DNA of 64,000 nucleotides from Flavobacterium sp. GTDB lineage: Bacteria; Bacteroidota; Bacteroidia; Flavobacteriales; Flavobacteriaceae. This document shows positions 53,536 to 63,186 of the stretch, one piece after another. Where the stretch lies: assembly GCA_029946065.1 (NCBI GenBank), contig JAQSDU010000019.1, forward strand, positions 1-64,000. The letters are read 5' to 3'. Under the pieces are notes generated by a model that saw nothing but the letters and a program-made list of their open reading frames with translations, was not told where the DNA came from and did not search any database. Numbering within the stretch: the first letter of the stretch is position 1; every line of letters begins with the position of its first letter. The position numbers and the translations under genes were made by a program.

Positions 53536-55146
53536 TTAAACGTTTGTTCTAGGCGCTCCGGCTAAAATCTCTGCATTGGCGTGTTCTTCGAATTTGGCGA
53601 AATTATCTTTGAATTTTTGTGCTAATTCTAATGCTTTGACATCATACAAGTCTTTATCTGCCCATGTATTTCTTGGATTCAAAATTTCACTTGGTACATT
53701 CGGGCAAGATTGCGGTTTTGCAATGCCAAATACTTTGTGGTCAACATATGTTACATTGTCCAAATCGCCATTTAAGGCTGCGGTGATCATTTCGCGGGTA
53801 TATTTTAGCTTCATCCTACTGCCAATCCCATAAGGTCCGCCAGTCCATCCTGTGTTGATGAGCCATACTTTTACATTCGCATCTTTCATTTTTTTGCTCA
53901 GCATTTCTGCATATTTCGTTGGATGCAATGGCATGAATGGCGCTCCGAAACAAGCAGAGAAATTCGGCTGTGGTTCTGTAACACCAGCTTCGGTTCCGGC
54001 AACTTTCGCAGTATAACCGGAAATAAAATGGTAGGCCGCTTGCCCTGGTGTTAGTCTTGAAATTGGAGGCAAAATACCGAAAGAATCTGCGGTAAGGAAA
54101 AATATATTTTTTGGATTTTTGCCGATAGAACCTGGCTGCACATTATCAATATGGTAAATTGGATAGCTAACGCGGGTGTTGGGCGTGATCGAAACATCTT
54201 CAAAATCAACTTCGTTGGTGCCGTTTTTAAAAACTACGTTCTCTAATATTGCGCCTCTTCTAATGGCACGGAAAATATCCGGTTCGTTTTCTTCTGTAAG
54301 ATTCACGACTTTCGCATAACAACCGCCTTCGAAATTGAAAACTGTGTTTTCGCTCGTCCAACCGTGTTCATCATCGCCTATTAATTTTCTTTTCGGATCG
54401 GCAGATAAGGTTGTTTTTCCGGTACCTGATAATCCAAAGAAAATCGCAGTATCTCCGTTGTCACCTACGTTCGCGCTGCAGTGCATTGGTAACGCATTTT
54501 TGTCAACGGGAAGAATGAAATTCAATGCCGAGAAAATTCCTTTTTTCATTTCTCCTGTATAACCTGTACCGCCAATCAAAGCAATTTTTCTCGTAAAATC
54601 TAGGATTGCAAAATTATGCTGTCTTGTTCCGTCCACTTCAGGGTCGGCCATAAAACCTGGTGCGCACATAACATGCCAATCGGGGGTGAAGTGATCCAGT
54701 TCTGAAGCTTCTGGCCTTAAAAACATATTGTAACAAAACAGATTTGACCAAGCGGTTTCTGTCACCACACGAACATTTAATCTGTAATTATCATCGGCGC
54801 AAACATAACTGTCGCGCACGAATATTTCTTCTTTGGCTGATAAATAAGCCGCTACTTTATTGTATAATTTGTCGAATTTATCCGGAGAAAACGGAATGTT
54901 TACTTTCCCCCACCAAACTTGGTCTTCGGTGATATGGTCTTTTACTATGAACCTGTCTTGTGGCGATCGTCCGGTAAACTCACCGGTGTTGATGGCCAAT
55001 GCGCCTGTTGATGATTCGACTCCTTGTCCGTTTTGAATGGTGATGTCATGCAATTCGTCCGGAGTAAGCTGATAATGAACATTTGAATTGTCGATTCCGA
55101 TGGTTTTTAACGAAATCGATTTCGTAAACAAGGCGTTTGTATCCAT
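53536..55146 (-). CDS. pckA: phosphoenolpyruvate carboxykinase (ATP)
   Basis: This 536-aa protein has the ATP-type PEPCK motifs: GGTGYTGEMKKGIFSALNF, the kinase-1a loop GLSGTGKTTLS (about 238-248), DDEHGW and RRGAILENVVF. It makes phosphoenolpyruvate from oxaloacetate and ATP as the first step of gluconeogenesis. Length and motifs are normal. It is monocistronic, with its own -7 box 45 bases upstream. It marks the start of core chromosome after the arabinan locus. Confidence 0.97.
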   Translation of the reverse strand: MDTNALFTKSISLKTIGIDNSNVHYQLTPDELHDITIQNGQGVESSTGALAINTGEFTGRSPQDRFIVKDHITEDQVWWGKVNIPFSPDKFDKLYNKVAAYLSAKEEIFVRDSYVCADDNYRLNVRVVTETAWSNLFCYNMFLRPEASELDHFTPDWHVMCAPGFMADPEVDGTRQHNFAILDFTRKIALIGGTGYTGEMKKGIFSALNFILPVDKNALPMHCSANVGDNGDTAIFFGLSGTGKTTLSADPKRKLIGDDEHGWTSENTVFNFEGGCYAKVVNLTEENEPDIFRAIRRGAILENVVFKNGTNEVDFEDVSITPNTRVSYPIYHIDNVQPGSIGKNPKNIFFLTADSFGILPPISRLTPGQAAYHFISGYTAKVAGTEAGVTEPQPNFSACFGAPFMPLHPTKYAEMLSKKMKDANVKVWLINTGWTGGPYGIGSRMKLKYTREMITAALNGDLDNVTYVDHKVFGIAKPQSCPNVPSEILNPRNTWADKDLYDVKALELAQKFKDNFAKFEEHANAEILAGAPRTNV

Positions 55147-55190
55147 AAATTTATTAATAAGTTGTGTAATCCGTTTGCAATTGTAAAATG

Positions 55191-55198
55191 CAAAAGTA
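55191..55198 (-). promoter_or_regulatory. -7 box of pckA
   Basis: Minus-strand TACTTTTG, a perfect TAnnTTTG, 45 bases upstream of the ATG. Confidence 0.55.
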
Positions 55199-55235
55199 AA
55201 AATTAATTACTACAACGTTATCGTAAATTGAAAAA

Positions 55236-55622
55236 TTATGATTTTTGCTTCAAAATATTAACAAATAGGCAAATCCAGCCAAGAATTAATAAGAATCCTC
55301 CAACTGGTGTTGCGATTCCTATAATTTTGAAATCTATTCCGCTAAGTGATTTTGTAGCGAGCAGATAAATAGATCCTGAAAATAAGAGCACTCCTGTAAT
55401 GATAAGATAAAAAATAGTTTGTTTGGCTTTCTCAGAAATGAAACCCATCATTCCGATAAATAGCAAAAATAAAGCGTGGTACATTTGGTATTTTACCCCG
55501 GTTTCAAATGTTGCAAGTGCTTCAGTTGTCAAAACCTCTTTTAAGGCATGTGCGCCGAAAGCGCCTAAAATAATGGCTGTTGCGCCGAATGCTGCTCCGG
55601 TGGTGATGATTTTTTTGTTCAT
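55236..55622 (-). CDS. DUF423 membrane protein
   Basis: This 128-aa protein from the ATG at 55622 (MNKKIITTGAAFGATAIILGAF) has four hydrophobic helices and the DUF423 pattern GAFGAHALK near the start and PVGGFLLILGW near the end. The longer frame from 55742 runs through an inverted repeat and is unlikely. Its function is unknown. Confidence 0.85.
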   Translation of the reverse strand: MNKKIITTGAAFGATAIILGAFGAHALKEVLTTEALATFETGVKYQMYHALFLLFIGMMGFISEKAKQTIFYLIITGVLLFSGSIYLLATKSLSGIDFKIIGIATPVGGFLLILGWICLFVNILKQKS

Positions 55623-55657
55623 TTTTATTTTTGATAAAGTTAAAAAAACTTTGTGGT

Positions 55658-55701
55658 TTTGCGTCTTTGCGAGCGAAAAATTAATCTCGCAAAGACGCAA
55701 A
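55658..55701. repeat. inverted repeat upstream of the DUF423 gene
   Basis: Perfect 16-bp arms (55658-55673 and 55686-55701) are built on tttgcgtctttgcgag. The word is related to the repeat at 59115-59176, so both belong to a dispersed family. Confidence 0.6.
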
Positions 55702-55771
55702 GCGATAAAGCTTATTGTTGAGAAAATTAAATACAAAATCAAAATTCACTTTTAAAAATCTAACAAATTCA

Positions 55772-55779
55772 TACATTTG
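55772..55779 (+). promoter_or_regulatory. -7 box of the saccharopine dehydrogenase-like gene
   Basis: TACATTTG, a perfect TAnnTTTG, 17 bases before the ATG. This predicts a leader of only about 10 bases. Confidence 0.55.
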
Positions 55780-55796
55780 CGTGATAAATTCCAAAC

Positions 55797-57161
55797 ATGA
55801 GAAATATCCTGATTATTGGCGCCGGGCGTTCGGCTTCTTCCCTGATTCAATATTTGCTGAAAAAATCCGATGCCGAAAACCTGCACCTTACCATTGCCGA
55901 TTTATCTGTCGAACTGGCGCAGAGAAAAACCAATAATCATCCAAACGCCACGGCTATTTCATTCGATATCTTTGATGAAAAGCAGCGACAAACAGAAATT
56001 CAAAAGGCCGATATTGTCATTTCGATGTTACCGGCGCATTTGCATTTTGAGGTGGCAAAAGACTGTATTGTGTTTAAAAAACACATGGTTACCGCATCTT
56101 ATGTTAGCGATGCGATGCAAAGTTTAGATGCATCCGCAAAAGCGAACAACCTTATTTTTATGAATGAAATCGGATTAGATCCGGGCATCGATCACATGAG
56201 CGCCATGAAAGTCATTGACGAAATTCGCGAAAAAGGCGGCAAGATGCTCTTGTTCGAATCGTTTTGTGGCGGACTCGTAGCACCTGAATCAGACAATAAT
56301 TTGTGGAATTACAAATTTACCTGGGCACCTAGAAATGTAGTGTTGGCAGGACAAGGCGGTGCAGCGAAATTCATTCAGGAAGGTACTTACAAATACATCC
56401 CCTACCACAAATTATTTAGAAGAACCGAGTTTCTTGAAGTCGAAGGTTATGGCAGGTTTGAAGCCTATGCCAACCGCGATTCGTTAAAATACCGCAGTGT
56501 TTATGGCTTGGATGATGCATTGACATTATACCGCGGTACCATCAGGCGTGTTGGTTATTCCAAAGCTTGGAACATGTTTGTGCAACTCGGCATGACCGAT
56601 GACACTTATGCGATTGACAATTCGGAAACGATCAGTTATCGTGAATTTACGAATTTATTTTTGCCGTACCATCCAACGGATTCTGTTGAAATCAAGCTGC
56701 GATTAAATCTCGGTATCGATCAAGATGATATTATGTGGGATAAATTATTGGAACTTGATATTTTTAATTCCAATAAAATCGTCGGTTTGAAAAATGCCAC
56801 ACCAGCGCAAATCCTTGAAAAAATTCTCAACGATAGTTGGACATTGCAGCCAGACGACAAAGACATGATCGTGATGTACCATAAATTTGGTTATGAACTT
56901 AATGGTGTCGAAAAGCAAATCGATTCGAAGATGGTTTGCATTGGCGACGACCAGACTTATACCGCAATGGCAAAAACTGTCGGGCTTCCGGTGGCTATGG
57001 CAACTTTGCAAATTTTGAACGGAAATATTACGACTCCGGGTGTTCAATTGCCGATTAATAAAGAGGTTTATCTTCCTATTTTGAAGGAACTTGAGGAATA
57101 CGGTGTTGTTTTTAACGAAAAGGAAATGCCGTATTTCGGCTATAATCCGGATAATCTTTAG
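55797..57161 (+). CDS. saccharopine dehydrogenase-like oxidoreductase
   Basis: This 454-aa protein opens with a Rossmann motif (ILIIGAGRSASSLI) and has ISMLPAHLHFEVAKDCI and EIGLDPGIDHMSAMKVI. These are typical of saccharopine/homospermidine dehydrogenase-like enzymes. It probably acts in lysine or related amino-acid metabolism. The gene precedes an Lrp-type regulator, which may control it. The exact reaction cannot be fixed from sequence. Confidence 0.85.
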   Translation: MRNILIIGAGRSASSLIQYLLKKSDAENLHLTIADLSVELAQRKTNNHPNATAISFDIFDEKQRQTEIQKADIVISMLPAHLHFEVAKDCIVFKKHMVTASYVSDAMQSLDASAKANNLIFMNEIGLDPGIDHMSAMKVIDEIREKGGKMLLFESFCGGLVAPESDNNLWNYKFTWAPRNVVLAGQGGAAKFIQEGTYKYIPYHKLFRRTEFLEVEGYGRFEAYANRDSLKYRSVYGLDDALTLYRGTIRRVGYSKAWNMFVQLGMTDDTYAIDNSETISYREFTNLFLPYHPTDSVEIKLRLNLGIDQDDIMWDKLLELDIFNSNKIVGLKNATPAQILEKILNDSWTLQPDDKDMIVMYHKFGYELNGVEKQIDSKMVCIGDDQTYTAMAKTVGLPVAMATLQILNGNITTPGVQLPINKEVYLPILKELEEYGVVFNEKEMPYFGYNPDNL

Positions 57162-57171
57162 GAGCATGATC

Positions 57172-57246
57172 GCGCTGTACGCTGTATCTTTTGCCCGCTA
57201 AAGAAGCGGCCAAAAGGATGTCGCTTCCATCACGGCTAGCTATTGC
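57172..57246. repeat. flavobacterial intergenic repeat with central hairpin
   Basis: A GC-rich unit has arms atcttttgcccgct and agcggccaaaaggat and outer segments gctgtacgctgt / gtcgcttccatcacggc. It belongs to the same style of repeat as 58122-58200. Confidence 0.5.
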
Positions 57247-57288
57247 GTAAAATTGATAGTTTTAGTTTCAATTTGGAACATAATTATT

Positions 57289-57296
57289 ACATTTGG
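57289..57296 (+). promoter_or_regulatory. -7 box of the Lrp gene
   Basis: TACATTTG, a perfect TAnnTTTG, 17 bases before the ATG. The nearest TTTG (57273-57276) is too close to be its -33. Confidence 0.5.
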
Positions 57297-57312
57297 TTGA
57301 AATTAGAAACCA

Positions 57313-57783
57313 ATGAAAATCAATTCCCTTCAGATAGAAATCGACGGCATCGACAAAGAAATCCTCCGAGCGCTGATGGACGATGCCAGAAAACCCATTT
57401 TGCAAATTGCGAATAAAATTGGAATTTCTGGTGCGGCGATACACCAAAGGCTGCGTAAACTGGAATCTTCTGGTGTGATTTCCGGATCTAAATTTACGGT
57501 TAGCAACAAGGTTTTGGGCTACAGCACAATGGCTTTCGTGGGCATATATCTCGACAAAGCCGCCAGAAATCCGGAAGCTGTGAGAGATTTAAAGAAAATA
57601 CCTGAAGTTTTAGAGTGTCATTATACAACAGGCAACTGGTCGATTTTAATCAAGATTATTTGTCGCGATAACGAACATTTGATGCACCTGCTGAACACGA
57701 AAATACAAGCGATTGAAGGTGTTTCGAGAACCGAAACTTTTATTTCGCTCGACCAGCAGATTGAACGACAAATTCAGTTGTAG
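57313..57783 (+). CDS. Lrp/AsnC-family transcriptional regulator
   Basis: This 156-aa protein has an N-terminal HTH (IDKEILRALMDDARKP, then IANKIGISGAAIHQRLRKL) and a C-terminal ligand-binding domain (LECHYTTGNWSILIKI). It regulates amino-acid genes, possibly the adjacent saccharopine dehydrogenase-like gene. Confidence 0.93.
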   Translation: MKINSLQIEIDGIDKEILRALMDDARKPILQIANKIGISGAAIHQRLRKLESSGVISGSKFTVSNKVLGYSTMAFVGIYLDKAARNPEAVRDLKKIPEVLECHYTTGNWSILIKIICRDNEHLMHLLNTKIQAIEGVSRTETFISLDQQIERQIQL

Positions 57784-58098
57784 ATGATTGCCAGAAGAAT
57801 ACAGAAAGTGTTATCTAGCAAAGTCATTCAACGGATATTGTTTTATATTTTATATACCGTTTTTGCGCTTTTATGTCTTAATGCTTTTCCGGGAGGTGCT
57901 TGTGGGCCGGGTAGAGGAACTATTTCGTTTTTTCTTTTATTTCCTATTAGTGCAATTTTTTTTCTAGCGGATTTTATACGTTTTTGCCACAAACGCACTA
58001 AAGAATATGGATATGCCGTTCTTGTGCATCCATTATATTGGATTATTATGTATGGTTATATCACCTTTATTTATTTTGCCGAAATGTCGATTATTTGA
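57784..58098 (+). CDS. small three-span membrane protein
   Basis: The 104-aa protein begins immediately after the Lrp stop codon. It has three hydrophobic helices (ILFYILYTVFALLCL; TISFFLLFPISAIFFLADF; YWIIMYGYITFIYF) and a Gly/Cys-rich loop (FPGGACGPGRG). The family is not recognised. Co-transcription with lrp is likely. Confidence 0.55.
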   Translation: MIARRIQKVLSSKVIQRILFYILYTVFALLCLNAFPGGACGPGRGTISFFLLFPISAIFFLADFIRFCHKRTKEYGYAVLVHPLYWIIMYGYITFIYFAEMSII

Positions 58099-58121
58099 TT
58101 AAAGTACTTTTGAAAACAAAT

Positions 58122-58200
58122 GCCCTAGCCCCGATAGCAGCAAGTAGCTTTTTGGGCTGGTGTTCAGCCCAAAAACTACTGCGGATAGCGGGAATAGCTT
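58122..58200. repeat. flavobacterial intergenic repeat with central hairpin
   Basis: Outer words ccctagccccgatagcag and gcggatagcgggaatagc are imperfect inverted copies. They frame a perfect gtagctttttgggct-type stem. Related in layout to 57172-57246. Confidence 0.55.
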
Positions 58201-58236
58201 CCATAAAAAAATCCGCATCTAAAAGACACGGATTTC
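58201..58236 (-). terminator. terminator of the zinc peptidase gene
   Basis: On the minus strand a hairpin aaatccg...cggattt is followed by seven T, about 25 bases after the peptidase stop. Confidence 0.7.
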
Positions 58237-58261
58237 TTAGTATTAACCTTTTTTAATTTAT

Positions 58262-58969
58262 TTATCTTCGGTTCCCAAAAACCTGCAGCGCCCAATATAG
58301 CAATGTTGCAGCAGCACCGATGGCGGCTACCACATAGGTCCTTGCGGCCCATTTTAAAGCGTCTTCGGCACCGGCATATTCCTGTTGGCTTAACATATTT
58401 TTGTTTTTCAGCCAGGCGAGTGCGCGGTTGCTGGCATCATATTCGACAGGAAGTGTTACAAAACTGAATGCGGTTACAACTGCCATCACCAATAGACCGG
58501 CAACAGCAATATAAAATCCGAATCCGGAACGTGTTGCGGCGCCCATCATGATCCCGATAACAATAATCCATGGTGCAAGACCGGAACCGATGTTGACAAC
58601 TGGCACCATTTGCGAACGCAACGTTAGCATACTGTATGCTTGTGCGTGTTGTACAGCGTGGCCACATTCGTGTGCGGCAACGGCAGCGGCGGCAGCGTTT
58701 CTTTCGTTGTAAACCGCTTCACTGAGGTTAACGGTTTTATCGGCAGGATTGTAATGATCGGTGAGTCGGCCTTCGGTAGAAATCACACGAACATCGCGGA
58801 TTCCGTGGTCGGCAAGCATCTTTTCGGCAATTTCCGCACCAGACATGCCATTGCGGAGTTGTACCTTGGAATAAAATTCGAATTTGCTTTTTAGTTTTGC
58901 ACTCACAGCCCAGCTTACTAAAGCGATGGCGCCGAGCATTATGAGATAAATTGGATCGTAGTGAAACAT
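58262..58969 (-). CDS. zinc metallopeptidase, YugP-like (COG2738)
   Basis: This 235-aa membrane protein has a zinc motif HECGH (AAHECGHAVQHA, about 99-110) and three to four hydrophobic helices. It matches the COG2738/YugP family of predicted membrane neutral zinc metallopeptidases. The active site faces the membrane or cytoplasm. Its substrate is unknown. It is monocistronic with its own terminator. Confidence 0.9.
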   Translation of the reverse strand: MFHYDPIYLIMLGAIALVSWAVSAKLKSKFEFYSKVQLRNGMSGAEIAEKMLADHGIRDVRVISTEGRLTDHYNPADKTVNLSEAVYNERNAAAAAVAAHECGHAVQHAQAYSMLTLRSQMVPVVNIGSGLAPWIIVIGIMMGAATRSGFGFYIAVAGLLVMAVVTAFSFVTLPVEYDASNRALAWLKNKNMLSQQEYAGAEDALKWAARTYVVAAIGAAATLLYWALQVFGNRR

Positions 58970-59114
58970 ATTTATATATTTTTTGTTTTTATATATATTA
59001 TCAAATTATAAGCCAGAAAATTATTGGCAGATTGTTGTGTAAAAATGTCAGTTTTATTTATTTCTAAATAACTATTGGGAAATTTATATCAAATTTATTT
59101 CCTGAGAAACTTAT

Positions 59115-59176
59115 GCTTTGCGCCTTCGCGCCTTTGCGAGATTAATTTGGCTTGCAAATGCGCGAAGGCGCAAAGC
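59115..59176. repeat. inverted repeat between leuS and the peptidase gene
   Basis: Perfect 17-bp arms (59115-59131 and 59160-59176, gctttgcgccttcgcgc) flank a cctttgcgagattaat core. The word family is shared with the repeat at 55658-55701. Confidence 0.6.
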
Positions 59177-59188
59177 TAAAAAGTATGT

Positions 59189-62071
59189 TTATCCGACTAG
59201 ATTGATAATCTTTCCAGGAACGATAATCACTTTATTCGGCGTTCTGCCTTCGAGTTGTTTGAGCGTGCGCTCGTCTTTCATGACGATTTCTTCTATTTGT
59301 GCGGCGGTTAAATCTAGGGGCAATTCCATTGTAAAGCGCATTTTTCCGTTGAATGAAACTGGATATTCCTTACTGCTTTCGACCAAATGTTCCGGATTGA
59401 ATTTCGGGAATGGCACTGTCGAAATGCTTTCAGAATGTCCTAATTGCTTCCAAAGTTCTTCGGCGATGTGGGGTGCATAAGGCGAAATCACGATGGCAAG
59501 CGGCTCGAGAATACTTCTTTCATGACAATTCATTGCGGTGAGTTCGTTCACACAGATCATGAATTGGCTTACGGATGTGTTGAATGAAAACCCTTCGATA
59601 TCGTCCTGTACTTTTTTGATGGTTTTGTGTAAGGTTTTCAGTGCTTCCTTGCTTGCCGGATTCGAATTGACAATCAGTCCTTTGTCATCAAAATAGAGTT
59701 TCCATAGTTTTTTGAGGAAACCAAAAACGCCAGTGATTCCGGCAGTGTTCCATGGTTTGGCCTGTTCGAGCGGACCGAGGAACATTTCGTATAAACGCAA
59801 AGTGTCGGCGCCGTATTCTTCGCAGATGTCGTCGGGCGTGACTACGTTGTATTTGGATTTGGACATTTTTTCGACTTCGCGGGAGACGATGAATTTTCCG
59901 TTTTCTTCGGTGATGAATGCTGCGTCTTTATAGTCTTCACGCCAATTTTTGAATGCTTCTATGTTTAATTCGTCTGAAGAATTTACAAAACTTACATCAG
60001 CATGGAGTGGTTGCACTTTGTAGTCGCCAATTTTATTTTTGGAAACGAATTTATTTGTGCCTTCAATCCTATAAACAAAAGCACTCATCCCCAAAATCAT
60101 TCCCTGGTTGATGAGTTTCTTAAAAGGCTCATCCTGATTTACAAATCCGCGATCTTTTAAAAATTTATTCCAGAAACGCGAATACAGCAAATGCCCGGTC
60201 GCATGTTCGCTGCCGCCGATATACAAATCGACATTCTGCCAGTATTGTTCGGCATCTTTGGAGACAAATTCGCCGTCATTGTGTGCGTCCATATAACGCA
60301 GCCAGTACCACGAGCTTCCTGCCCAGCCTGGCATGGTGTTTAATTCCAATGGAAAAATCGTCTCATTGTCAATCAACTGATTACTAACCACAGTACATTG
60401 AACACTGTCCCACGCCCATTCAACAGCGTTGCCGAGTGGTGGTTGTCCGTCTTCTGTCGGCAAATATTTTTCTACTTCCGGCAGGCGAATTGGTAGGTAT
60501 TGAGGATCAATCATTTGTGGCAATCCGTTCACATAATAGACAGGGAAAGGTTCGCCCCAATATCTTTGTCGTGAGAACACAGCATCGCGCAAACGGTAAT
60601 TCGTTTTGCCTTTGCCTTGTCCAATCGCTTCGAGTTGTTCAATGACGGTTTTGGTGGCTTGTTTGTAATTCATTCCGTTGAGGAAATCAGAATTCGCAAT
60701 CACCACATTGTCTTTAGAACCATATGCTTCGGTCGAAATATCGACATTGTCGAAAATATTAACAATTTTGTTCATGCCGTTTTGCCCTTTGAAGTGATTC
60801 GCAAATGCATAATCGCGCTCGTCGCCACAAGGTACTGCCATGACTGCGCCTGTTCCGTAACCGGCTAAGACATAATCGCCAATCCAGACCGGAATGGGTT
60901 CTTTTGTAAAAGGATGTTCCGCATAGGCGCCCGTAAAAACACCAGAAATGGTTTTCACATCGGCCATTCTTTCTCGCTCGCTGCGTTTGGCGGTGGCGTT
61001 AACATAAGCATCAACTACGGCTTTTTGTTCCGGCGTTGTGATTAACGAAACGAGTTCGTGTTCCGGCGCTAAAGTCATGAATGTTACACCGAAAATCGTG
61101 TCGGGACGCGTCGTGAAAACTTCTATTTTATATTGATTGGTCTCATCTCCGCTAAGGAAATAATCGAGATTGTCTTTTTCTTTATCTGAATCAATCACTT
61201 TGAAAGTCACTAAAGCACCAACTGATTTTCCAATCCAGTTTTCCTGCGAATCTTTGAGCGATTGCGTCCAGTCGATGTCTTTTAATCCGTCGAGAAGTCT
61301 TTGCGCATAAGCAGAAATTCTCATGCTCCATTGCGTCATTTTCTTGCGGATGACCGGAAAGCCGCCACGTTCAGAAACTCCGTTTACGATTTCGTCGTTG
61401 GCGAGAACGGTTCCTAATCCCGGACACCAGTTGACTTCTGTTTCTGCCAAATAAGTCAGTCTATATTGCAACAGGATTTTTTGCTGTTGTTCATTTGAAA
61501 GCACTTTCCATTCTTCTGCAGTGAAAGTCGGCACATTGTCATCCGCGACAGCGTGTACTTTTGTATTGCCGTTGGCTTCGAATTCTAGCACCAGACTGTC
61601 GATACTTTCGGCTTTATCGGTTGTTTTATTGTACCAAGAATTGAACAATTGTATGAAAATCCACTGTGTCCATTTGTAATACTCCGGACTTGAAGTACGC
61701 ACTTCGCGGCTCCAGTCAAAAGAAAAACCAATTTTATCAAGCTGCTCGCGGTAACGGGCGATGTTTTCCTTAGTAGTTTTATCGGGATGCTGCCCGGTTT
61801 GTATGGCATATTGTTCGGCCGGAAGTCCAAAACTGTCGTAGCCTTGCGGATGCAAAACGTTGAAACCCTGGTGGCGTTTGAAGCGTGCATAAATATCAGA
61901 AGCGATGTAACCTAGTGGGTGACCAACATGCAAACCGGCACCCGATGGATATGGGAACATGTCGAGCACGTAATATTTTGGTTTTTCTGAATTGTTCTGG
62001 GCGGCGAAAGTTTGGTTTTCGGCCCAGTATTTTTGCCAGTGGGCTTCGATTTCGTTGGGATTGTATTTCAT
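59189..62071 (-). CDS. leuS: leucyl-tRNA synthetase
   Basis: This 960-aa class I synthetase has the HIGH motif as HVGHPLGY (about 48-55), an internal editing (CP1) domain, the KMSKS loop EKMSKSKYN (about 735) and the C-terminal anticodon-binding region. It charges tRNA-Leu with leucine. Length and motifs are normal for Bacteroidota. The leader holds a large repeat hairpin 6 bases before the ATG. Confidence 0.97.
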   Translation of the reverse strand: MKYNPNEIEAHWQKYWAENQTFAAQNNSEKPKYYVLDMFPYPSGAGLHVGHPLGYIASDIYARFKRHQGFNVLHPQGYDSFGLPAEQYAIQTGQHPDKTTKENIARYREQLDKIGFSFDWSREVRTSSPEYYKWTQWIFIQLFNSWYNKTTDKAESIDSLVLEFEANGNTKVHAVADDNVPTFTAEEWKVLSNEQQQKILLQYRLTYLAETEVNWCPGLGTVLANDEIVNGVSERGGFPVIRKKMTQWSMRISAYAQRLLDGLKDIDWTQSLKDSQENWIGKSVGALVTFKVIDSDKEKDNLDYFLSGDETNQYKIEVFTTRPDTIFGVTFMTLAPEHELVSLITTPEQKAVVDAYVNATAKRSERERMADVKTISGVFTGAYAEHPFTKEPIPVWIGDYVLAGYGTGAVMAVPCGDERDYAFANHFKGQNGMNKIVNIFDNVDISTEAYGSKDNVVIANSDFLNGMNYKQATKTVIEQLEAIGQGKGKTNYRLRDAVFSRQRYWGEPFPVYYVNGLPQMIDPQYLPIRLPEVEKYLPTEDGQPPLGNAVEWAWDSVQCTVVSNQLIDNETIFPLELNTMPGWAGSSWYWLRYMDAHNDGEFVSKDAEQYWQNVDLYIGGSEHATGHLLYSRFWNKFLKDRGFVNQDEPFKKLINQGMILGMSAFVYRIEGTNKFVSKNKIGDYKVQPLHADVSFVNSSDELNIEAFKNWREDYKDAAFITEENGKFIVSREVEKMSKSKYNVVTPDDICEEYGADTLRLYEMFLGPLEQAKPWNTAGITGVFGFLKKLWKLYFDDKGLIVNSNPASKEALKTLHKTIKKVQDDIEGFSFNTSVSQFMICVNELTAMNCHERSILEPLAIVISPYAPHIAEELWKQLGHSESISTVPFPKFNPEHLVESSKEYPVSFNGKMRFTMELPLDLTAAQIEEIVMKDERTLKQLEGRTPNKVIIVPGKIINLVG

Positions 62072-62076
62072 TTTTT

Positions 62077-62182
62077 GAGTAGCTTAGTGCCTGAGTAGCT
62101 TAGTGCCTTAGTTTTTAAAACGCGTAGATTTTTTTATTTAGAAAGCGCTCAGGCACTAAGGAACTCAGCTACTCAGGCACTC
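62077..62182. repeat. large palindromic repeat in the leuS leader
   Basis: The segments 62077-62110 and 62148-62182 are near-perfect reverse complements. Each contains two copies of a gcctgagtagcttagt-type word. The repeat lies between the leuS -7 box and its ATG, so the hairpin is in the leuS 5' untranslated region. Confidence 0.7.
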
Positions 62183-62212
62183 TCCATACAAAAAAAATCA
62201 ATTCACGCACGC

Positions 62213-62240
62213 AAATTTACGTTTATTGTACGAAAGTCAA
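62213..62240 (-). promoter_or_regulatory. leuS promoter
   Basis: On the minus strand: -33 TTG (62238-62240), 17 bases, and a perfect -7 box TAAATTTG (62213-62220). Initiation near 62206 gives a leader of about 135 bases that carries the repeat hairpin. Confidence 0.65.
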
Positions 62241-62310
62241 AACTTTGGACGTTATAAACTGTGATTAAACAATTTCTTTATTATTTTTACCGAATAATTA
62301 CACGCAAACT

Positions 62311-63186
62311 ATGAGTTCTTCTTACGAAAAATTTAAAAAACGCAGGATCCTAACCTCTTATTTTTCTGTCGTACTGAGTATTTTTCTGGTGTTATTCCTT
62401 TTGGGGTTTTTGGGACTTTTTGTGCTGAATTCCACCAAACTGACCGATAATTTTAAGGAGAAATTTGCAATGACAGTTTTCTTCAAGAACGAAGCCAACG
62501 ACAGTGTTATCAAGGCTTTTAACGAAGAATTGAAAACGGCACATTTTGTAAAAACATTTGTTTATGTCGATAAAGAAACTGCTGCAAAAACCCACATGGC
62601 TGACATTGGTGAAGATTATATGAGTTTTTTGGGTGCGAATCCGTTGCAGAATTCTTTTGATATTCACCCAAAAGCAGGTTATATCCAAAATGACAGCATT
62701 CGCAAAATCGCAGCAAGATTGTCTAAAAATGAATTGGTTTCCGACGTCTATTATGACCAAGCATTCATTGATTTGGTGAATAAAAATATCGATATGATTA
62801 GCTTTTATATTTTGTGCATCAGCGGATTTTTGGCCGTGGTTTCGATATTATTGATCAATAGTTCGATGCGCCTTTCTATTTATTCGAATCGCTTTATCAT
62901 CAAAACCATGCAAATGGTCGGCGCAACAAAATCATTTATCCGCAAACCATTTATCTGGAGAAGCATTCAATTGGGTATTATTGGTTCACTTTTGGCAGTT
63001 GCCGCTTTAATTGGTGTATTGTTCTATGCCAATGACAACTTGAATGAAGTGGATCTTTTGGACGATCCTTTGATGACTGGATTGGTTTTATTCGGTGTTG
63101 TTGTGGCTGGGGTCTTAATTACTTGGATTTCCACTTTTTTTGCAACACAGCGTTTTCTTAATTTGCGTACAGACGACCTTTATTAG
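62311..63186 (+). CDS. ftsX: cell division protein FtsX
   Basis: This 291-aa protein has one N-terminal transmembrane helix, a periplasmic domain (about 50-165) and three C-terminal helices with the FtsX motif MRLSIYSNRFIIKTMQMVGA (about 190-209). With FtsE it forms the ABC-type complex that activates cell-wall hydrolases during division. In Bacteroidota ftsX is often followed by DUF3098 and uppP, as here. Confidence 0.95.
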   Translation: MSSSYEKFKKRRILTSYFSVVLSIFLVLFLLGFLGLFVLNSTKLTDNFKEKFAMTVFFKNEANDSVIKAFNEELKTAHFVKTFVYVDKETAAKTHMADIGEDYMSFLGANPLQNSFDIHPKAGYIQNDSIRKIAARLSKNELVSDVYYDQAFIDLVNKNIDMISFYILCISGFLAVVSILLINSSMRLSIYSNRFIIKTMQMVGATKSFIRKPFIWRSIQLGIIGSLLAVAALIGVLFYANDNLNEVDLLDDPLMTGLVLFGVVVAGVLITWISTFFATQRFLNLRTDDLY

